Below are positions 1 to 13,700 of a DNA stretch of 64,000 bases, one piece after another; the first letter of the stretch is position 1; every line of letters starts with the position of its first letter. The stretch is taken from the NCBI RefSeq assembly GCF_937616625.2, contig NC_065571.1, positions 12,898,501 to 12,962,500 on the forward strand, given 5' to 3'. Position numbers and translations under genes: made by a program. The notes beneath the pieces are model-generated. The model was not told the origin of the DNA. It saw nothing but the letters and a program-made list of their open reading frames with translations, and did not search any database. The stretch comes from Mercurialis annua. Its lineage: Eukaryota > Streptophyta > Magnoliopsida > Malpighiales > Euphorbiaceae.

Positions 1-3000
1 AGTTGCAATCTAAAGAATTGCCTGATACTCGTATTGTACCTGACCGTCGTTGGTTCGGTAAGTAACCGTTATAACCACTGCCAGTACTATCATGTCTTTT
101 AAATTGTCCGAGTTTAAATTATTAGGTGTTTGTGTGGCTGATTTTCGCTTATGAGTGTGTTTGGATAGTTTAAAGAATTTCAATTCGATTAGAACTTTTA
201 ACTGATTGCTGGAGCTCAATATGTTTACTCAAGTTCACAGAATTAAATATGAAACTGTGACTAGAGGATTACTAGTACATGTTCAATTTGAAATTATATG
301 TACAACTGAGTTATTGGTTCGAATGGCTTTGTTATAGGGAATACAAGGGTTGTGAAGCAGAAAGAACTTGAGTTTTTTCGTGATGAGCTTCAAAATCGGA
401 TGTCAAGCAGCTATAATGTTATTCTGAAGGAGAGAAAGCTTCCTTTATCCCTTTTAAGTGACCATCAGAAGGTATGTTACCCCAATTGGGGTTTCTTGCT
501 ATTTCGTGTAAAATAAACCAAATTCATGATTTTGAATTGACATGAATATGACCATGTATAGTATATATATTTAAAATGTTTAGGTAGATGTCTTGCATGT
601 AGTTTTAGCTTGTAGCTTGTTTTTTATTTGAAATAGAAGTTCGGTTCATTAAGTTAATTTCAGTGCATGTTTCAAGATATCTTGTACATGCTTTTAGTCA
701 TACCTGCACTTACAAGTTCCTGTGTAGGAATTTAGAATCTTATGTGATGTGTGGTAATTGAAATTGTCTGTAGTTGTACTGTCACTTGGGTTTTCATTTT
801 TATGTTTTCAACCTGTGAAGCAAGCAAGAGTGCATCTTCTTGATACGGAGCCATTTGGGGATGCATTTGGACCTACACGGAAGAGGAAACGCCCAAAGCT
901 CTTGGCAGCTAATTACGAGTCGTTACTTAAGAAAGCTGACGGTTCTCAGGGTAAATAAACTTGTTTCTTTTTTTGTCATTTCTATTATTTTTCGTAACAA
1001 AGGAAGGTCGTATGTCTATCATTTCAATTTTATGGGTGCTTTCCTTTTTATTGCGTGTATGAGCATGTCAGATGGATAAAGTGATACTGTGTGTGCTCAA
1101 TAACTACTTGTCAAATTTGCAGATGCTTTCGAGATGAAGCATGGCAGTGATACTTTTGCAGAAGGAAATGAAGATGGGTTTAGGGACCTGGTTCGGCATA
1201 CAATGTTTGAAAAGGGTCAAAGCAAGCGTATATGGGGTGAACTTTACAAAGTTATTGACTCATCAGACGTTGTTGTTCAGGTGATTCTACTTTTCCTTGG
1301 CCAAATTAAAAGTTATTTTGTTCCTTTTTGTTGACTTCAATCATGAAGAAAGATGATGCTGAAAAATATGTGTTCAGATTAGAGTTTGATATTTTTGTTA
1401 TTAAAAATATGATTTGCATTGTCTTTACGTAAATGGAATTTGTGGAATTTGGAGACTCAATGTACGCAGTGCATGTTCTTTATTGTTGTTTATGTGCTTT
1501 GCTTTAACTACGATTTTTGATCTTTATGAATAAAAATCCGTGCAACAAGTCGCGAAAAGAATTCTGAGTGTTCTTTTTTTGTTATAGGTTATAGATGCCA
1601 GGGATCCCCAAGGGACTAGATGCTATCATTTAGAACGGCATTTAAGAGAGCATTGCAAGCACAAACACATGATTCTTCTGTTAAACAAGGTCAGATATAC
1701 GTTCTTTTTTAAGTCTTATCAGGAGGAGTATGTCTTCCTTCTTCTTCTTGTTCCCTGAGAAAGGTTTCTGATTTCGGTACTTCATTTATCCAGTGTGATC
1801 TTATTCCAGCTTGGGCTACAAAAGGCTGGTTAAGGGTATTATCCAAGGAATATCCAACTCTAGCATTTCATGCCAGCATAAACAAGTCTTTTGGCAAGGT
1901 AGGTTTGTTAAGCTATATATTATGTTCATTTTAAAATTGTATACACTGCCATCTAATTTTTCAGTTCTTACTATTGGAATTTAATGGGTTTGATAGCATG
2001 CTTATATCCCAGAAATCGACAATTTATGGCATGCTTATTTTGTAAAACTCTAGAATTATTCTTTTATTCCTTTTTTTGTATTTGATATTGTTTCACCATC
2101 CTTATGTGCACTTGTATTCTCTTAATTCCAGGGTTCTCTTCTATCTGTATTGAGACAATATGCCCGTTTGAAAAGTGACAAGCAAGCAATATCTGTCGGA
2201 TTCATTGGTTATCCCAATGTTGGAAAGTCGTCAGTTATCAACACTCTGCGCACTAAGAATGTAATTATTTATTTTAGCTGTACCTTTTTTTTTCTCTGAT
2301 TAATGTTGATGCAATTGCAAACTATTTTGGTTGTTTTTCTACTAGATTAAATTGTCTTCCTTATTGTTTCCAGGTCTGTAGGGTTGCGCCTATCCCAGGG
2401 GAGACTAAGGTCTGGCAATACATAACATTGACAAAAAGAATCTTCTTGATTGACTGCCCTGGAGTTGTTTATCAGAATAAAGACACTGAAACAGATATTG
2501 TATTGAAAGGAGTGGTAAGTCTCATCTCTGTTTGTTTGCATAAAAGTTTATCTTTGTATGACGTTGCATGTTATGAGGTCATATGTTTAAGTTTGTCTGC
2601 AAGAATAGTGAATTTTTGATAAATTATCCTTGAACCAAATAGTTTTCAGGAGACTTGTATTTAAGATGAAGCATATCTTTGAACTGGAAATAGTTGGATT
2701 TAGTCACTGCAGAACTTATCTTCTAGTTCTAGGTGTAGCTAAATAATTAGTGATTTTTCCTAAGAAAGGACTGAAAGCTGAAAGAAAGATGGGAAACCAT
2801 TCCTTCCTCAAGAAGATGAATTTGATAAAAACTAAACACTTCTTCTATTGGCATGTGATTAACCTTCTTTGATGACTAATCTATAGCCTGCTCTATAGTC
2901 ATGTATAAATGTGATTATGTGAACATTTCCTGTGATGTACAGGTACGTGTCACTAACTTGCATGATGCTTCTGAGCACATAGGGGAAGTCTTGAAACGTG

Positions 3001-5758
3001 TCAAGAAGGAGCACCTTCAAAGAGCATATAAAATAAAAGAGTGGTTAGCTACCTTTCCTTGCTTTATTTTGTATGAATCAAGAGTGGTTAGCTACCTTTC
3101 CTTGCTTTATTTTGTATGAATCAAGTGATTCTATTTCAGGCTTTTTGTTTGAGCTCCATAGCATTGTGGCTTTCTTTAGATAATTATTTACATGCTGTAA
3201 TCCCTTGTCCTCAAATATGTGCAGCTATTATTGGTTGTATTAGTTTTCATAGCCTCCAACTTTATAGTTTCCATAGGTGATGCATCTTTCTTTATGCTGT
3301 AAGGTCCACTTTATATAGTATTATTTCTCCTCTATAGTTTATACTATCTCTTTAGCTAAAAAACTGCCATTACATACTGTCGCTACCTGCAATATACCAT
3401 GCTTCTCCTCTGCAGGTAGTTTTGCCTTAATTATAAATGAAAGAATTTTTAGGCCTTGAAAGTTTTGGTATGAGTTTTTAAGATGATTTATAATGCTTAT
3501 CTACATATCCAAAACCATTCTCTCGGCCTCTTTGGCATCACTTTTGAACTCCATAGTACTCTTTTGTTGAGATCAAATGCGTAAATCCTTCTAATATAGA
3601 ATGGCATCACATTTTTGCAGGGAAGATGACAATGATTTTCTGGTTCAGCTATGCAAATCAACAGGCAAGCTTTTGAAGGTATTTTTCTTTCTGAAATGCT
3701 TTACATCAAAGAGCACTTGTGGGAAAATTAGTTTAATGCGCGCAATAATTTTAATTTAAATTGGCGCCGTAGTTCCTTAAGTTTTGAAAATATGACATGC
3801 CACCTCTATTATTTCATCTCGCTCCTTTACTCAGATGTGATGGGTGTTTCCAAATTTATATTCCGGTGCATCTGAATCTTCTAGTGATAATGGGGGCAGG
3901 TAGTTGTAAAATCCTCATGGTAATTGTCATTCAGCTGAGTGTTAGTTGGAATAGTAAACCTGGAGGAGGGGATTGGAGCTCTGCGATTTAAAAATATCAT
4001 TTTATCTACATTTATGGTATTAATAGGACACAAGTTACGGAACAACTGAATGGATTAAACATAACATCCAGAGGTTTAGTTCCGCATGCTGCATTACTAT
4101 GTGTAATGAATCAATGCTACAATTGTTAGGTGGTGTAGTTCTGTGGAGTAAGTGAACACCAATCTTATGGTTAAGATCAAAATGAGAAACAAAACAATCA
4201 AAAAATGTGGAGCTTAGCTTGATGCTATGCTGATCGATCCAGACAAACCTGTACTCTCTTTCATCTTGTAGTGCAGCATTAGGATTCCTTCTTTACCCAC
4301 AAGCATTGTGCTCGTGTATAGTGTTCTTTGCTGCAGGACATGGCACATGCTGTTTGCCCTTGACAACCCTATGTAACCATTACTGATTTTATGACCTAAT
4401 CCAAAATCGTTGCAATTGGATTTCTTAATACAGTTGTAGCCAAGTTCTGTAATCTGTCCTCAGGTAATGATGTAGCCACTAAACTAATACTCCCTTAGGA
4501 CAAACATAAGTATCAAGAAAACTACATTATTTAAGTAAAAATGAGTTAATTTATAAAAATACAACGCTTAGGTGGTGTTTGATAAAATTAAAAATTAAGT
4601 GTTGAAAATAATAATTGCTCATTTTTTAAGTGCTAAATTAAATAAGTTTGTTTGATAATTGCGAATACTGAAAATTATAAAAGTTTTAAATTTACATTTT
4701 AAACCTTTGAATATTAACTATTTTTAAATATAAATTATATAAATTATTGAATTTACGTATCAAACCTTTGAACATTAACTATTTTAAAAATAAATTATGT
4801 ATTATTTAAATCCTGAAGATTTAAATAATTATTATTTAAAAAATGTTAGGGGTTCTAGATATTTTTAGACTCTGGCTACATCAATTGTAATTGATGCATG
4901 CCGTATCTTGGTCATTATAATATATTCCTGAGATTACGCTGTTAATACAAGTTTTTCTCATCTCTGGTATTTCATGGTGTAAGCACTCCATTCTTGGCAA
5001 GTTGTGAATTAATATTGCCTTTATTAGATGATTTATTTTAACTGACAACTTTCATTTGTAGAATATTTTTTACCTTAATCTTTTTTTTAATATATATTGA
5101 AATATTTTTTAGTGAAATGTGATGTAACTAATGGCATGAAAGAGTATGAAAGTAATATTATACTGTATTTATTGAACTGTCTTGAACAATGCGCATAGAA
5201 AATTTTGTTAATTAGGCCGGGACAGAAGTAGATACATAACTGTTCCGCTAAATTGCCCGTCTTGACAAAATTAGTTTTTTAAAATTTTGAAAGATAACGG
5301 TTCCACCTGCATTTATGGACTGTATGTTTCTGTATTATGCACAGGGTGGCGAACCTGACTATATGACAGCAGCAAAGATGGTGCTTCATGACTGGCAGCG
5401 TGGTAAGATACCTTTCTTTGTTCCTCCACCCCGGCTAGAGAAGACCGTAGAGGAACCTAATACATCTGCTACGGGCGAGGAGGAGGAGGTTGCAGAGGGT
5501 AATGATAAAGCATCTGTGGCTTTTAAAGCTATTGCAAATGTCATTTCATCTCAACAACTTCGGAGTGTACCTGTCCAAAGGGATCTTTTTACTGAGACCG
5601 AGTTGAAGGGTGATGAAGATGACCAGCTTATAACTACCGAGAATGAGATGCCCGAGTCTCCTGGGATGGAGGATGATGAGGTTGCTGATGAGCTTCCAAC
5701 TGAAGAGCAGAATACAGAGACGGGCACTCAAGCTTCTCTTGAAGCTGCGGAATCATAA
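1..5758 (+). CDS. NUG2: Nuclear/nucleolar GTPase 2 (NUG2/NOG2-like), 3' part
   Basis: Circularly permuted GTPase of the YlqF/NOG2 family, which in plants and yeast acts in nucleolar maturation of the 60S ribosomal subunit. Exons read here: <1-57, 338-471, 821-950, 1123-1280, 1588-1689, 1794-1898, 2132-2260, 2374-2514, 2943-3043, 3621-3678, 5345-5758. They join in frame to 508 residues and a stop at 5756-5758. Motif order is permuted as expected: G4 (LLNKCDL, exons 5/6) precedes G1 (GYPNVGKSS, exon 7), followed by G3 (DCPGV, exon 8). The N-terminus lies upstream of the window. The first partial exon already matches the conserved family segment ending RRWFG. The C-terminus (exon 11) carries the [20 protein letters not shown] motif and then an acidic tail. 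Intron 10 (3679-5344) is unusually long. A 43-bp tandem duplication overlaps the exon 9 donor (see findings). Confidence 0.95.
3040..3125 (+). repeat. 43-bp perfect tandem duplication over a NUG2 splice donor
   Basis: Copies at 3040-3082 and 3083-3125 are identical. Each contains the context gagtg/gttagc, so the exon 9 donor (3043/3044) has an exact second copy 43 bases downstream (3086/3087). Use of the second donor would add 43 nt, shift the frame and reach a stop at 3117-3119. Confidence 0.9.
3679..5344 (+). other. Long NUG2 intron 10 with AT-rich repeat remnants
   Basis: A 1.67-kb intron with no sustained coding frame. The stretch around 4490-4870 is low-complexity AT-rich DNA of MITE-like appearance, including a motif near 4570 (ggtggtgtttgataaaatt) that resembles the start of a plant MITE. 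No complete element with target duplication could be resolved. Confidence 0.5.
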
Positions 5759-7748
5759 TGGCGATCTATCTATTGGTTCGTTGAGTTATTTTTGAGATAT
5801 TAGCTAGGGATTGTAGTTCTTTCTCTAAAAGTAAATTGCTGTTTGTCTTGTTTTATCTGTTATTGTTTTTAACTGACCTTGATTTGATTTGAGTTAAAAT
5901 ATAGCATGTCCTTCCTCAGTAATTTTTCTTCAGTTTCTTTTAAGTATGGTCTCTAATTGAGCGACCATCTGAGGGAGAAGATGTATGGGTATCCAAGAAT
6001 CTATGTTTTTGTTTCAAGTGAAAATTTTCAACTGGCTTGCTTTTCCTTGAGCAAGGATTTACCTATCTATGTCCAATATCATTGGAGGGAAACTGGTTTG
6101 GGGCTAGTACCCTGTTCGCCGGAATTTGAACTTTGAAACTGTCGGTCCCAGTTCCGAACCGGTAGTCCGGTGGTGGTTCCAGTCTGGGATTCTGATTCTT
6201 GATCTTAAAATTACAACTAAAGTGATTTAAGGAGACATAATTATTTTAAATAGTAGGAAACCTAAATTTTAAGCCCTTTTTTCCTTCAAATTAAAAGAAA
6301 AATTAAAGGGTAATGTTTTTTTTTTTTAATTTTTAGAGTTTATTTTTATCTAAAATGTTAATTTTAATTTTTTGTTTTAAGTTTTTTCTTTGAATTGGTC
6401 AGATCTGGAACTAAAATCATGATATTTCTCTAGAAACTATGAACTGCCGGTTCCAAATTGAAACTATCTGTGTTAGTTTGTTATGGTCGGCTCATCGGTG
6501 CCTGGACCTTTGGTGGTCGGTAGCCGGAACACTGGACCGCCGGTGCTGCTCCCTCCCTTGCTGCTTTCTACTGTTGTTCCTCAGGCCATCGTTAAAGATG
6601 CACCTGTGGATTGCTTGATTGATTGTGATTTTGAATCGGAATTGCTGCTCTTTAGGACTCTAACTAGCTTATTTGTCATTGAGTAGACTTTTAAATTACA
6701 AGCCATGTCAACAAAAACTATTGATTTCTATTAAAAAAAAATAAACAGCTAGAACGATTGAGATACAAATTTGAAATCCGAGGACTGTTAGGATATATTT
6801 TAATCTTTAAACACGGTCGGGGAGAGAGTAAAGTTCGGAAATAGTTTATGAAAAGTACTCTTAAAAATGTGAGTTTATGAAACTTTTAATTAAGTAGTAT
6901 TATTTTTTTATATCAAATTAGAATAAATATTTTCCATAAAAGTATGATTTTTATTAACCATAGCAGAATTTCAAAGATTTTATTTTTTATTTTTCCAGTT
7001 AATATCTGAGCAATGAATATAAAACACTTTAATGAGTGAAATCCAGTGAACATTCCAAACTAAGCATGCTGAATCCAAAATCAGTCTGCCAAATCCAAAT
7101 CTAAGGCAAATATAATAAAAATCTTGCTAACAATCTTTTTACATTCAGTTTTGGAAACAATAATGTTGATTTTTTCTATTTTCATTAAGTTGTCCAATAC
7201 AATGGTTTTGGACATCTGCCTTGCAACACCAAACCTTCTGTTAAATTTGTAACTAAATCAACTATGGATTTACTGGAAACCTTTCTATATATATATATGG
7301 AATATTTAAAAAAAATTCACAAATGGTGAAAAATATAAAATTTTCTTCTCATATTTCATTTATAATTTTCTAAAATTAGGCAAAAGAATTTCCGAGCAGA
7401 TTTTTTTGCGAGAGATAAAGCTCTAACTTCAAATTTAAACATATGTATATGTGAGTGCGTTTCAAATATGTAACTTCCATTAAGTAAGAAGAGCGTCATA
7501 CCAACTCACGAGGATTATATATTTATATGTTAGAGGAGCAACAAATGCATCATTTCACTAAATAATTCATCAATGACATGAAGAAAAAATTCACATATAT
7601 ATAATTGTCAACAATATTAATAGCAACAAATTTCATTTCCTTGATTTCTTGAAGCAACAGGACTCAAAATCTTGAATGAATTTGAAGATATAGAACTAAT
7701 CTTTGGCGGGTTGCGGATATTAATCGATAAACGAAAGATTTCTTATCA
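5759..7748. other. Intergenic region between NUG2 and the ABCG gene
   Basis: Begins with the NUG2 3' UTR. Around 6100-6560 there is GC-richer repeat-like DNA with repeated cggttcc/ccggt words in both orientations, probably a dispersed repeat fragment. From 6700 to 7748 it is AT-rich and contains the promoter of the ABCG gene. Candidate TATA motifs (tatatatttata near 7516, atatatataatt near 7592) are weak evidence in such AT-rich DNA. Confidence 0.45.
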
Positions 7749-10700
7749 ATGGAGAGTGATCTTTATAGAGCAGGAAGCAGTGTACGAAGAGGTAACTCAT
7801 TAATGTGGAGCAACACTGCAGAAATATTTTCAGCATCTAGTAGAAGTGATCAAGAAAATGATGAAGAGGCTTTAATCTGGGCTGCGCTTTCAAAACTGCC
7901 AACTTATGATCGTTTAAAGAAGGGCATACTAAAATCTTCGGTCGGCGGATCGGTTCATGAGGTCAAAATACACAACCTTGGGTTGCAAGAAAGGAAGAAT
8001 TTGGTGGATAGATTGGTAACGGTAGCTGAGGAAGATAATGAGAAATTCTTGTTAAAACTCAGGAATCGTATCGATAGGTTAAAAATCTAGTAATTTTTGT
8101 TGATATTCGTGTTTATTATTTTAAATTTGTTGTGATTTTAATGTAATTTTATGTTTTTTTGATTGTTTTAGAGTTGGAATTCATGTTCCGACCATTGAAG
8201 TTCGGTTCGAACATCTGAATATTGAAGCAGAAGCTTTGGTTGGTAGAAGAGCTTCGCCTACGTTCTTCAATTACATTACTAATATGGTGGAGGTATGAAC
8301 ATGCATGCAATTGCATCTCACTGATTCTTTTTTCAAATTCTAGATTAGCTATGTTTTGCAGAACTGCAAAGTGAAAACGGAAATGGTGAAATTTTTTACA
8401 AAAATATATCATAAATAGGGTTAAATGCAAAACACAAGCTAATTTCATTTTTTTTGTAATTCTAACAGCTCATTGAAAATTCGATCAACCGGTGATGATG
8501 TATACACCCAGACCTATCTTACCATGCCTTCTGTTTTTGGATTTAGGTGTCCCATGTCAACACAGATTGATCGAATTTTATTCATTCGAATTGTAAAAAT
8601 TAAAAGTTTATGTTTAATTCAAATATAAAAGTTGAGAGGTCATATTCAAATTACAAAAGAAGTGATAATTCATAATTTTATTTGCATTTATTGCCTTAGA
8701 CATACAAATCTCAGAGTTTCAGAAATACATTCAAAGATGGAAACAAAATGCTGAAATAAAAAATGGCTAAATCATATTTGTTTGGCTCAATCATCAAAAC
8801 ATGTTATAAATATAAAATTTTGGAATTTCAAATGTATTTTGGAAACAAAAATGAAATACTAACAAGTAAAACTAAATAAGTTTGGCTTGATAATCAAAAT
8901 ATGTCACTTTTTTATTTTTTTCGTTTATGTTATAAATTTTCTAATTTTCTGATTTTTTTCTTATTTTCCAATTTTAAGTTTCAATTGTGTCAATTTTTTC
9001 AAATTTAAGTTTTTACACTTGAAAAAAAGTTCAAATATGTCCTTCATATTTGGCACATAGTCTCACTTTTAGTACTTTCGAAATATTAAAAGTTTATTCA
9101 GACTACGTGTCAAATATGAAGGACATATTTAAATTTTTTCTAGAGCAAAAAAATAACAATTTGAAAAACATAGATACAATTAAAACTAAAATTAGAAAAT
9201 GAAATTAAAACTGACAATTCAGAAAGTTTGGGATATAAACAAAAAGAAAGTAAAAAATGTGGAGTATTTCTGGATGATTAGACCAATAAGTTTTTATGCA
9301 TTTAATATATAGAGTAAATTGGTATTGAAATTTCTCAAATGTAATCCTAAATTTCTTTTATATTTGAAGGGTCTCCTGAATTCTCTACACATTGTATCAA
9401 GCAAAAAGAAAAACATTTATATCCTCAAAAATGTTAGTGGACTCATTAAGCCATCAAGGTAATAGCTTATAACATATGAACAATAAATCTTATTTTTAAA
9501 CCATTGTGGATTCTGATTCATCAGTTGTTGAACACAATATGTTTTGCAGAATGACATTGCTTTTAGGTCCTCCAAGTTCAGGAAAAACAACACTATTACT
9601 AGCTTTAGCTGGAAAACTTGATCCTACTCTACAGATTTCAGGGAGAGTGACTTACAATGGGCATACCATGAATGAATTTGTACCCCAAAGAAGCTCTGCA
9701 TATATCAGTCAGTATGATCTTCATATTGGAGAAATGACAGTCAGAGAAACCTTGGCTTTTGCTGCAAGATGTGCAGGGGTTGGCACTCGATATGGTATGT
9801 TCGGTTTCACATTTTTGATCTTAGTTTAGAATCTGAATCCAGGTGCTTAACAGTCCCGAGAAGTGTCTTAAATCCCGTAACTCATGTCAGTTTCGATTTG
9901 ATATATTATGGATTCCGTAACTCTCACCAGCACGTTAAAGATTATTGTTACGTATTGTATTATATATATTGCTATATATGTTGTTTAAGAATATGATATC
10001 ATTACATGTTGCAAATGTACAGATATGTTGGCAGAGTTATCAAGAAGAGAAAAGGCAATGAATGTTAAGCCTGATCCTGATCTTGACGTCTTCATGAAAG
10101 TATGTCACATTTCCGATTAACTTGAACTTGATACCTCATTATTATTCCCTGAATAAGCTTCAGATATGGCACAAGGCGGTTGTGCTAGGCTATTTTTACA
10201 ACAAGCCAATGAGTGTTTGCGAGATTGGAATATTCAATTATTGTGTATTTTTTTTATCATTAAATATCCTAACATTGCAAACGTCTCATTGATTGTTGCA
10301 CGAATGATGAGGCATAATCATTGTATTGAATAATTATAGGCCTAATCACTCAAAAACCCCTCACCTTTAAACTTTTTTTCAATTCTACCCCGACGTTGAA
10401 AATTTGTTAATTTTACCAACTTTTGAATTTTCCGTTTTCAATTGTACCCCAATATTTTAATTTTTGTTAATTTTTTTACTTAAATGATGAAATCATTCAA
10501 TTAATTAAGTCTAAACATGAAATTAAATTCTTTTTTATTCAAAAAAGTACAAATAAGTCCTTTATTTTTAAAAACTAACTAAAAACCATAATCAAATTAA
10601 CACTAATTTAAATTCTTAATTAATTTAACTAAATTTAAATAAATTTTAAAAATATACAATTAATATATGCGAGACATGGAGAATGTTTTAAACAAATTTC

Positions 10701-13700
10701 CAAACACAAAAGACGTTAATTTAATTTTTCAGGGTACAATTGAAACACAAAAATGCAAAATAGGGTAAAATTGACAAATTTGCAACGTCAGGGTATGATT
10801 GAAAAGGGGCTAAAAGGTCGGGGTTTTTTAAAACATTAGGCCATAATTATATGGCTATTGATCTTGTCATGTGCTATTACAACAGGCAGCAGCAATAGAA
10901 GGTGAAGAGACCAGTGTGGATACCGATTATATTCTAAAGGTACAAACATTCGGATTGTGATTCCTATTCTAGACTCATAAATATATTCTCCCATATATTA
11001 ATACATGAAATGTTGTATATTTATCAATTTCATCATAATTGTAGATATACTAACTCATTTACCTATTATTTATCTGCATAATACCTTTGTCTGATATTTT
11101 CAGGTTCTAGGACTAGAACTCTGTGCTGATACACTGGTAGGAAACGATATGCTACGAGGCATTTCAGGAGGACAAAAGAAGCGCGTTACGACAGGTAAAT
11201 TATAATGTTCTGCATCAGCATTAGATGAATGTGAGTTTCAAAAATTGATTTTGCAGGTGAGATGCTAGTTGGACCAACAAAAGCACTGTTTATGGATGAA
11301 ATATCAACTGGCTTAGACAGTTCAACAACTTACCAAGTTGTGAACTCAATCAAGCAAAATGTCCACATTCTCAAGGGAACTGCTCTCATTTCTCTTCTCC
11401 AGCCAGCACCAGAGACTTATGATCTCTTTGATGACATTATTCTTTTATCGGATGGTCGGATTGTGTATCAGGGACCTCGTGAACAAGTGCTTGAATTTTT
11501 CGAGCACATGGGTTTCAAGTGTCCCGAAAGAAAAGGCGTTGCTGATTTCTTGCAGGAAGTAAGTATGCCAAAAAACTTTCATCAATCTCATATATTTATG
11601 CATATTGAAAGAATGCAGCTTACATTTTATTGTCACCTCTGAAATTTAATTACAGCACCTATTAGTAGGAGGATGCTGTGGCATTCAATCTAGGTCTAGT
11701 TGAGCTCGCATGAACATGAACCGAATGTGAACTCCTAATTGTAGACAACCCAAACCACAACCTGCCAACCCATACGACTCGAACAACAACCTGCCAACCC
11801 ATACTTATGGATGTGAGACTATTGCAGGTGACTTCAAGGAAAGATCAGCAACAATATTGGGCACGAAGAAATGCGCCTTACAGATTCGTGACAGCCAAGG
11901 AATTGGCGGACGCATTCCAGTCGTTCCACGTAGGAAGGAAAGTTGGAGATGAGCTTGCAATTCCATTTGACATGGCTAATAGTCATAGAGCTGCTTTAAC
12001 AACAAAAATATATGGTATCAGTAAGAAGGAACTCTTCAAAGCTTGCTTCTCCAGAGAATTTCTACTTATGAAAAGAAATTCATTTTTCTACATTTTCAAG
12101 TTCTCCCAGGTATGACTTCACTTTGACTCCATTACATTTTCAATCAACAAAGGTTCATTTCGTCCCTCAACTTGGGACCAAAGTGTTCAAATATGTAGTT
12201 CTAGAAGGAAAAAAAATTCACAATTTGTCAATTTTAGATCATTTTACACCTAAACTTACGTCATATTTGATGATCAAAGGTGTAATATAATCTAAATTGA
12301 CAAGTTGTGAGTGTTTTTATTCAAATTCACAAACTTGGCTAAATATGAACATTTATTTGTGGCAGTCTCATAAATGTTTTATGGTATGGAAAAGATTGTA
12401 CTAAAAATTTATAAGAAGGGTAAACTTGGCAAAATATAAATTTTAAAGTGGGAAAAATGTAATTTTAAAATGGTAAAGTTATACTATCTAATTTTATATT
12501 AACAATTTTAAAAAGATTCAAAATTATAAGGTGGGCAATTGTCCATCATACAGGCTTCCTGTTTCCGCCCCCTGTACTATAGACGAGTAACCTAGCCGAG
12601 CTTTTTTTGCATACTACTCAGAATTGACTAGAAAGTACTTGGAATTGACTTAATAATTAATCGAGTCGAGTACGAGTACGAGTTAATCAAATTAATTGTT
12701 TTGGTTGAGTTCAAATATCAAATAGGGTAGCGAGTCTAATTGAGTTTTATTTATAATTTTTGGTCCTTTATAATTATTTATTTTTATAATACCCGTTTAA
12801 TTTTTTTTAATATTTATATAGATAATTTGCAGAGCCGAGTTCTGCTCGATTTTTAATTATTTTACCGAGCTCGATGGAGCTTCAAAGTTTTGAGTTTTAG
12901 AGTCTAGTCGAGCTCGAATGCGACATTATTAGACTTGAGCCAACTAGTTTACACCTTTAGTTCGTACTTATGAAAAGTAACTGATTGTCTTCCCTTTTGT
13001 CTGCTTTTAGCTGATAATAGTGGCATTAATTTCAATGTCACTGTTCTTAAGAACTGAGATGCACAGAGATTCTGTGGCAGATGGAATAATTTACCTGGGT
13101 GCATTGTCCTACATTGTCACTATGATCATATTCAATGGCTCAGCTGAGATTTCCATGACTCTTGCAAAAATTCCTGTCTTTTACAAGCAAAGAGACATGC
13201 TATTCTATCCTGCATGGGCTTATGCTCTTCCTGCATGGATCCTCAAAATCCCTGTTACATTCATAGAAGTTGTTATCCTCGTTTTCACTACCTACTATGT
13301 TATCGGATTCGATCCCAATATCGGAAGGTATGATACGTTTTTTTTCGATCTTTCATGTTTGTTTTTCACAATCCGTCATTGTCAGAACTATGTATATACA
13401 CATAAATAGAAGTGTGCAAAAACTGAATCAAATCGAACTGAATCGGCAAATCAACCAGGCCGACTAGTTTAGTCTAGTTTGAAAAAGTTAAAAAGTTCAA
13501 CTCAGTTCGGTTTAAACGGAATGCACACCCCTACACACAAGGCTATGTTTCTAAGTTTGAATGTCATGCAATTTGTGCAGGTTTTTGAAGCAATACCTGG
13601 TGCTAGTATTTGCTAACCAGATGGCTTCCGGGTTATTCCGAGCCATTGCTGCTGTTAGTAGAAATATGCTTATTGCAAGCACTTTTGGTTCATTTGTACA

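Noticed and set aside
10..219. Minus-strand frame of 69 codons at the left edge
   Set aside because: It overlaps a NUG2 exon and intron and has no coding character.
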